A stretch of 64,000 nt of DNA, from positions 26,581 to 90,580 of the forward strand of contig CAYRZU010000004.1 in NCBI GenBank assembly GCA_964428895.1, given 5' to 3'. This document shows positions 60,354 through 64,000 of the stretch, piece by piece (the stretch's first letter is position 1; every line of letters begins with the position of its first letter). The translations under genes and the position numbers were made by a program. The notes under the pieces are model-generated. The model saw nothing but the letters and a program-made list of their open reading frames with translations. It was not told the origin of the DNA and searched no databases. This stretch comes from HyVt-337 sp964428895 (lineage in GTDB: Bacteria; Planctomycetota; Phycisphaerae; SM23-33).

Positions 60354-60419
60354 TCATTCGCCGGAACGGAGGACCTGCACATCATGGGCCGGTTCGATGT
60401 TTTCGCCGAAGGTACCAGT
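60354..60419 (-). pseudogene. In-frame C-terminal remnant behind the isomerase stop codon
   Basis: Directly after the TAG of the isomerase gene, the same frame continues 21 codons to a TGA, coding TGTFGENIEPAHDVQVLR and a few more residues. FGENIEPAHDV matches the C-terminal FGENVEPAHDV of the small protein gene at 61.2-61.5 kb; 28 of 32 bases (60380-60411 versus 61204-61235) are identical. It may be a duplicated gene end, a lost tail, or a tail reached by stop-codon read-through. Confidence 0.6.
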
Positions 60420-61181
60420 CTACGCGCGCCCCGGCCAGAATCCGTGCTCGTCGAGCCAAGCCAGCGATTCTTCCTTCCTGCGCGTTTCAATCGCCCAGAC
60501 CGCGTCCGGGGCGCGTTGCTGGAGGGCGTTGCAGACGTCGGCCATGGGGATGGTCCCGTCGCCCAGGGCCAGGTGCTCATCGTCCTGGCCGTGGTTGTTG
60601 TGCACGTGCACGTAGCCGATGGTCGGGCCAAGGCAATCGATCCAATCCAGAACCGACACCCGCGACAGGGCGTGGGCGTGGCCGGTATCCAGGGCCACAT
60701 CGACGTTCGGTCGATCGATCGCGGTCACCGTGTCCAGAATCAGCGACGGCTCCCATTCGAGCGTGCTTTCCAGGTGGAACTGAATCGAGGCGTCCTTGTC
60801 GGCTGTGAAGTCCTGCCAGAATTCCGCGCTGCGGGAGACCCAACCGCGATGCCCGTGCATGACGGGCACCCAGCCATGATGGAGCACGACGTGACCGGCG
60901 CCCAAAGTGACGGCCGTCTCATAGACCGTCTCGAACCGATCTCGCACGACCTGCCGGACGCCCGCGTCGGCGCTCCCCGGGGGGAGATCTGTGAAAGGCC
61001 CGTGCATGCCTCGCGGCTCGAGGTCCGCAATCGCCGACCGGTAATGGGCAACGGTGTCCGCGTCCGCCATCACGGTCGGGTCGATGAACTCCTGCACTTC
61101 AATCCCCAGCCCGTTTTCAACACACATCGCCACGCACGCGTCCACGCCGGCCAGGCTATCGCAGAGAACAATTGCTTTCAT
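60420..61181 (-). CDS. Sugar phosphate isomerase/epimerase-like TIM-barrel protein
   Basis: The protein has 253 residues. The AP-endonuclease-2/xylose-isomerase-like fold is suggested by MHGPFTDLPPG, VVLHHGWVPVMHG, IQFHLESTLEWEP, VALDTGHAHALS and IGYVHVHNNHGQDDEHLALGDG, with His/Glu/Asp metal ligands at strand ends. It likely isomerises a sugar or inositol derivative or acts in arsenic/sulfur sugar chemistry by context. It is last in a four-gene minus-strand run after the Acr3-like gene. A truncated tail sequence follows its stop. Confidence 0.82.
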   Translation of the reverse strand: MKAIVLCDSLAGVDACVAMCVENGLGIEVQEFIDPTVMADADTVAHYRSAIADLEPRGMHGPFTDLPPGSADAGVRQVVRDRFETVYETAVTLGAGHVVLHHGWVPVMHGHRGWVSRSAEFWQDFTADKDASIQFHLESTLEWEPSLILDTVTAIDRPNVDVALDTGHAHALSRVSVLDWIDCLGPTIGYVHVHNNHGQDDEHLALGDGTIPMADVCNALQQRAPDAVWAIETRRKEESLAWLDEHGFWPGRA

Positions 61182-61198
61182 TCGTCCAGTCCCCTTGC

Positions 61199-61483
61199 CT
61201 ATACATCATGCGCCGGTTCGACGTTCTCGCCGAACATGTCGGTCTCGTCGGAGATCGAGAGGATGTCGAAGTACTTCAGCAGGCCCGGTCGGTCGAGGGT
61301 CTCGAGGTACTTGCCCTGAGCGTTGACCAGCCAGATGATCTCCGAGCTGCAACCCTTACAGTAATAGCCGATGGTAAAGACCTCGCCCTCGCGGCCTTGC
61401 CAGCCGGGCGTGGTGTCGTCGGAACGGGCCAGGCGGACCGTGGAACCGGGCGGGATGATGTCGGGATAGCGGTCGGCCTTCAT
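61199..61483 (-). CDS. Small SH3-like protein of unknown function
   Basis: The protein has 94 residues: IIPPGSTVRLARSDDTTPGWQGREGEVFTIGYYCKGCSSEIIWLVN-like strands suggest a small beta-barrel, with CKGC as a possible metal site. It ends FGENVEPAHDV, echoed downstream of the isomerase. It lies 7 bases after the Acr3 gene and 17 before the isomerase gene. Confidence 0.72.
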   Translation of the reverse strand: MKADRYPDIIPPGSTVRLARSDDTTPGWQGREGEVFTIGYYCKGCSSEIIWLVNAQGKYLETLDRPGLLKYFDILSISDETDMFGENVEPAHDV

Positions 61484-61490
61484 CGTGAGA

Positions 61491-62693
61491 CTATTGTACT
61501 ACCGAATCGGCCGGGCGGAACCAGTGTTGGGTCCGCAGGCAGATGCGGACCAGCAGCAGCATCACCGGCACTTCGATCAGCACGCCGACGACCGTCGCCA
61601 GGGCCGCACCGCTCGACAGGCCAAACAGCATGGTGGCGGTCGCGATGGCGACCTCAAAATGGTTGGATGCGCCGATCATGGCTGAGGGGGCCGCATCGGC
61701 GTATCGCAGCTTGAGCAGCCGCGCGCCGGCGTAGGTGATCCCGAAGATCAGCAGCGTCTGAATCAGTAGCGGCAGGGCGATCCACAGAATCGTCAACGGC
61801 CGATCCATGATCTCGTCGCCCTTGAAGCTGAACAGCAGCACCAGCGTGACCAGCAGCGCCACAATCGTCACGGGCGTCAGCACGTGCAGGAATTTGCCTT
61901 CAAACCATTCGCGGCCTTTCACGGCCAGGATCCAACGCCGCGACAGGTACCCCGCCGCCAACGGTAGGGCCACGTAGATACTGATCGACAGCAGCAGCGC
62001 CTGCCACGGCACGGGCAGTCGGCCCACGCCCAATAGCAATCCGCCCAGCGGGCCGTACAAGGCGAGCATCACCAGGGAATTGATCGCCACCATCACCAGC
62101 GTGTGCCCGGCGTTGCCGCGAGCCAGATACCCCCAGACCAACACCATGGCTGTACACGGGGCGATCCCCAGCAGAATGCAGCCGGCCAGGTAGCTTCGCC
62201 ACAAGGGCACCTCAAGCTTCGTCTGCCCATCGACCTCGACCACCGTGCCGGCCCCGTAGCTATCGCCAACCGCCAGGCCCTGCCCCATCGGCACGTTGAC
62301 GTGGTCGACCTCGTCGGGTCCGATGAAGCCCACAAACACCACCCCCAGGAACAGCCCCGCGATGGCCAGCATCGTAAAAGGCTTGATCAGCCAGTTGACC
62401 GCCAGCGTCAGCGCGACCGGCCGAACGCTTTGGCCCGCCCGGAGGACCTCGGCGAAGTCGATCTTCACCATGATCGGGTACATCATGAAGAATAGGCACA
62501 CCGCGATCGGGATCGACACCACCGGCGCCCCGTTGACCGAGATCGCCATCCCATCGAGCGCCCGCGCCACCCCCGGGGCCACACGCCCCATCACAATGCC
62601 CGCGCCAATGCACACCATGACCCAGACCGTCAGGTACTTCTCGAAAACGCTCAGCCCCTTGGGCGTCTTGGTTACGCAGGCGTCCGTGGCCAT
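61491..62693 (-). CDS. acr3: Acr3-type arsenite efflux permease
   Basis: The protein has 400 residues with ten helices. Cys180 in [12 protein letters not shown] is the essential Acr3 residue and [15 protein letters not shown] the second hallmark. An inserted loop at about 124-163 ([25 protein letters not shown]) is longer than usual. GAAAGGA precedes the ATG. It exports arsenite (or antimonite). No arsR or arsC lies next to it; the Cys-rich small protein starts 31 bases upstream on the same strand. Confidence 0.9.
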   Translation of the reverse strand: MATDACVTKTPKGLSVFEKYLTVWVMVCIGAGIVMGRVAPGVARALDGMAISVNGAPVVSIPIAVCLFFMMYPIMVKIDFAEVLRAGQSVRPVALTLAVNWLIKPFTMLAIAGLFLGVVFVGFIGPDEVDHVNVPMGQGLAVGDSYGAGTVVEVDGQTKLEVPLWRSYLAGCILLGIAPCTAMVLVWGYLARGNAGHTLVMVAINSLVMLALYGPLGGLLLGVGRLPVPWQALLLSISIYVALPLAAGYLSRRWILAVKGREWFEGKFLHVLTPVTIVALLVTLVLLFSFKGDEIMDRPLTILWIALPLLIQTLLIFGITYAGARLLKLRYADAAPSAMIGASNHFEVAIATATMLFGLSSGAALATVVGVLIEVPVMLLLVRICLRTQHWFRPADSVVQ

Positions 62694-62724
62694 GGTGGTC
62701 GGATCCTTTCCGGCGTCAACATAG

Positions 62725-63057
62725 TCACTCCTTGGACATCTTGATACTCACATCCTTGGGCAGCGCCAAGCCGGCCGACACTTGCATCGCCTTAAACAGC
62801 CCCGCCAGCACCACACAGCCACCACAGCACCCAGCCGCCGAGACCTGCCCGCCCGTCAGCAGTCGGCTGCCCCCGGCGGCGCCGACCTCCTCGTAGGCGT
62901 CCACCTCGCCGCCTTCGGCCACATACTCCGCCAACTTGTGAATCTTCTCGCAGTCGGTCTCGATCTCGAACGACACGTTCTGCGAATCCTCGCAGGCCGA
63001 CACCACCTTGGTCTGGAACCCACAAACGCCCGCATCAATATCTACCGTTGCTTTCAC
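62725..63057 (-). CDS. Small Cys-rich protein, DUF6951-like, possible metal binder
   Basis: The protein has 110 residues. The GTG at 63057 is chosen because AGGAGC lies 9 bases upstream, while upstream ATG codons lack such a site and the family begins here ([17 protein letters not shown]). Cys12, Cys22, Cys36 and the CCGGC cluster (77-81) could bind a metal or metalloid. The N-terminal pattern resembles the DUF6951 family. It heads the Acr3 operon. Confidence 0.75.
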   Translation of the reverse strand: MKATVDIDAGVCGFQTKVVSACEDSQNVSFEIETDCEKIHKLAEYVAEGGEVDAYEEVGAAGGSRLLTGGQVSAAGCCGGCVVLAGLFKAMQVSAGLALPKDVSIKMSKE

Positions 63058-63137
63058 CGATTTTGCTCCTAGTTCGTGCGATTCGCGTAGGCCCATTGTA
63101 GGCTCGATTCGGCCCGGATTGGGCCTGCCGAATTGGA

Positions 63138-63166
63138 TTGACACCCCCTGCGGCGCTTTCTACACT
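63138..63166 (+). promoter_or_regulatory. Strong promoter of the pyruvate phosphate dikinase gene
   Basis: TTGACA (63138-63143), 17 bases, TACACT (63161-63166). The -35 box is perfect. The predicted leader of about 110 bases contains a short GC hairpin (GGCCC-CTGA-GGGCC). Confidence 0.82.
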
Positions 63167-63283
63167 CTCGCTTCCGGCTTTGGGGTTCGGAGGCCCCTGA
63201 GGGCCCCGCCCGGGACGCTTCAAGCCGATTCGCAACACGAACCAGCACTCACACCCGACTGTTTTTTGATGGAGATCGTTTCG

Positions 63284-64000
63284 ATGGCCAAGAAAAAGTT
63301 TGTCTACTTCTTCGGCGGCGGCAAGGCCGAAGGTCGAGCCGAGATGAAGCAGCTTCTGGGCGGCAAGGGCGCGAACCTGGCCGAGATGTCCAGCCTGGGG
63401 CTTCCGGTTCCTTCCGGCTTTACCATCACCACCGAAGTCTGCGACCTGTTCTACAAGCTTGGCCAGAAGTACCCCGCCGGGCTCGACAACGAAATCGACG
63501 CCAACATCGCCAAGATGGAAGCCGTCACCGGCAAGACCTTCGGTAAGGGCCCGAATCCGCTGTTGGTCTCGGTTCGCTCCGGCGCCGCGGTCTCCATGCC
63601 GGGCATGATGGACACCGTCCTGAACCTCGGCCTCAACGAGGGTAGTCTTCAGGCCCTGATCGATCTGACCGGCAACGAGCGCTTCGCCTGGGACGCCTAC
63701 CGGCGCTTCCTGCAGATGTTCGGCGACGTGGTGGTCGGCCTCGAGCATCACGACTTCGAGCACGCCCTGCAGGGCGTCAAGGACCGTCGCGGCGCCGCCC
63801 AAGACACCGACCTGGACGTCGCCGGCCTGAAGGAAGTCTGCGATGAGTTCCTGAAGGTCTACGAGGTCGCCGGCAAGAGCTTCCCCCAAGACCCCCGCCA
63901 GCAACTGCAGGCGTCGATCGACGCGGTCTTCGGCAGTTGGAACAACCCCCGCGCCATCAAGTACCGTCAGATTAACGACATTCGCGGCCTGATGGGCACG
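63284..64000 (+). CDS. ppdK: Pyruvate, phosphate dikinase, N-terminal part (continues beyond window)
   Basis: The frame from ATG 63284 is open to the last base, giving 239 codons. GGAG lies 9 bases upstream; an in-frame ATG at 63269 is less well placed. The ATP-grasp nucleotide-binding domain is recognised by FVYFFGGGKAEG, LLGGKGANLAEMSSLGLPVPSGFTITTEVC, VSVRSGAAVSMPGMMDTVLNLGLN and RRFLQMFGDVV, the standard PPDK opening. It interconverts pyruvate, ATP and phosphate with PEP, AMP and pyrophosphate. The phosphohistidine and PEP domains lie outside the window. Confidence 0.96.
   Translation, partial: MAKKKFVYFFGGGKAEGRAEMKQLLGGKGANLAEMSSLGLPVPSGFTITTEVCDLFYKLGQKYPAGLDNEIDANIAKMEAVTGKTFGKGPNPLLVSVRSGAAVSMPGMMDTVLNLGLNEGSLQALIDLTGNERFAWDAYRRFLQMFGDVVVGLEHHDFEHALQGVKDRRGAAQDTDLDVAGLKEVCDEFLKVYEVAGKSFPQDPRQQLQASIDAVFGSWNNPRAIKYRQINDIRGLMGT

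Noticed and set aside
1..64000. tRNA, rRNA, phage, CRISPR or transposon genes
   Set aside because: No clear cloverleaf, rRNA segment, spacer array, integrase or transposase was recognised. A tRNA scan would be needed to exclude tRNAs fully.

Overview
The window is GC-rich chromosomal DNA from a bacterium that is most likely a member of the Planctomycetota, probably near the Phycisphaerae. The main reasons are two secreted pseudopilins with the prepilin helix plus a C-terminal H-X9-DG motif, a groEL-groES-groEL locus, and many membrane or lipoprotein families without close proteobacterial counterparts. No rRNA, tRNA, CRISPR array, transposase or phage gene was seen, so this looks like core chromosome with small, mostly 2-5 gene operons. 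The taxonomic call is inference.

Layout. 1-3.9 kb (minus): dimeric dUTPase, HtrA-like lipoprotein and a PDZ protein cut by the window edge. 4.1-8.7 kb (plus): O-methyltransferase, an asparagine-synthetase-like protein with all its catalytic motifs altered, two perfect parS sites 100 bp apart, parB, and a Gfo/Idh/MocA oxidoreductase. 8.7-11.9 kb: a beta-hydroxyacid dehydrogenase facing an MscS channel and a pseudopilin-like protein. 11.9-14.2 kb: an ArsR regulator with a leaderless promoter/operator, a small membrane protein and a CoA-disulfide/persulfide reductase with a rhodanese domain. 14.2-20.1 kb: envelope glycan genes (GT-C, asparagine synthetase, GT2, methyltransferase) and a metallophosphoesterase. 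20.1-24 kb: mutS and a pseudopilin. 24.3-30.2 kb: protein-folding block groEL1-groES-groEL2 / dnaJ-grpE-fmdB. 30.4-36.8 kb: membrane protein, dGTPase-like and HIT genes, a lipoprotein hydrolase, pdxA and ribE.

37-41.3 kb is a moxR-DUF58-transglutaminase operon with a strong sigma70 promoter. 41.4-49.5 kb is a tight run of four genes: a YchF-like GTPase, a 1363-residue AsmA-like protein, a membrane/helical-repeat protein and an MGDG-synthase-type glycosyltransferase. It is the best candidate here for an undescribed envelope-lipid system. 49.6-55.4 kb: thymidylate-synthase-family protein, a diguanylate cyclase with a pseudo-receiver partner, an OmpA-like lipoprotein, and an HTH-acidic linker-membrane protein. 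55.5-60.4 kb: lipoprotein, GH127 glycosidase, second pseudopilin, and a DtxR-hemP iron operon with a clear operator. 60.4-63.1 kb: a possible metalloid operon (Cys-rich protein, Acr3 permease, small protein, TIM-barrel isomerase), two of whose members share a C-terminal tail sequence. The window ends inside pyruvate phosphate dikinase.

Functional threads: nucleotide-pool control (dUTPase, dGTPase-like, thymidylate-synthase family, mutS), proteostasis, envelope and glycolipid construction, and metal/sulfur homeostasis. Many long open frames antisense to real genes are GC-driven shadows and are left out.
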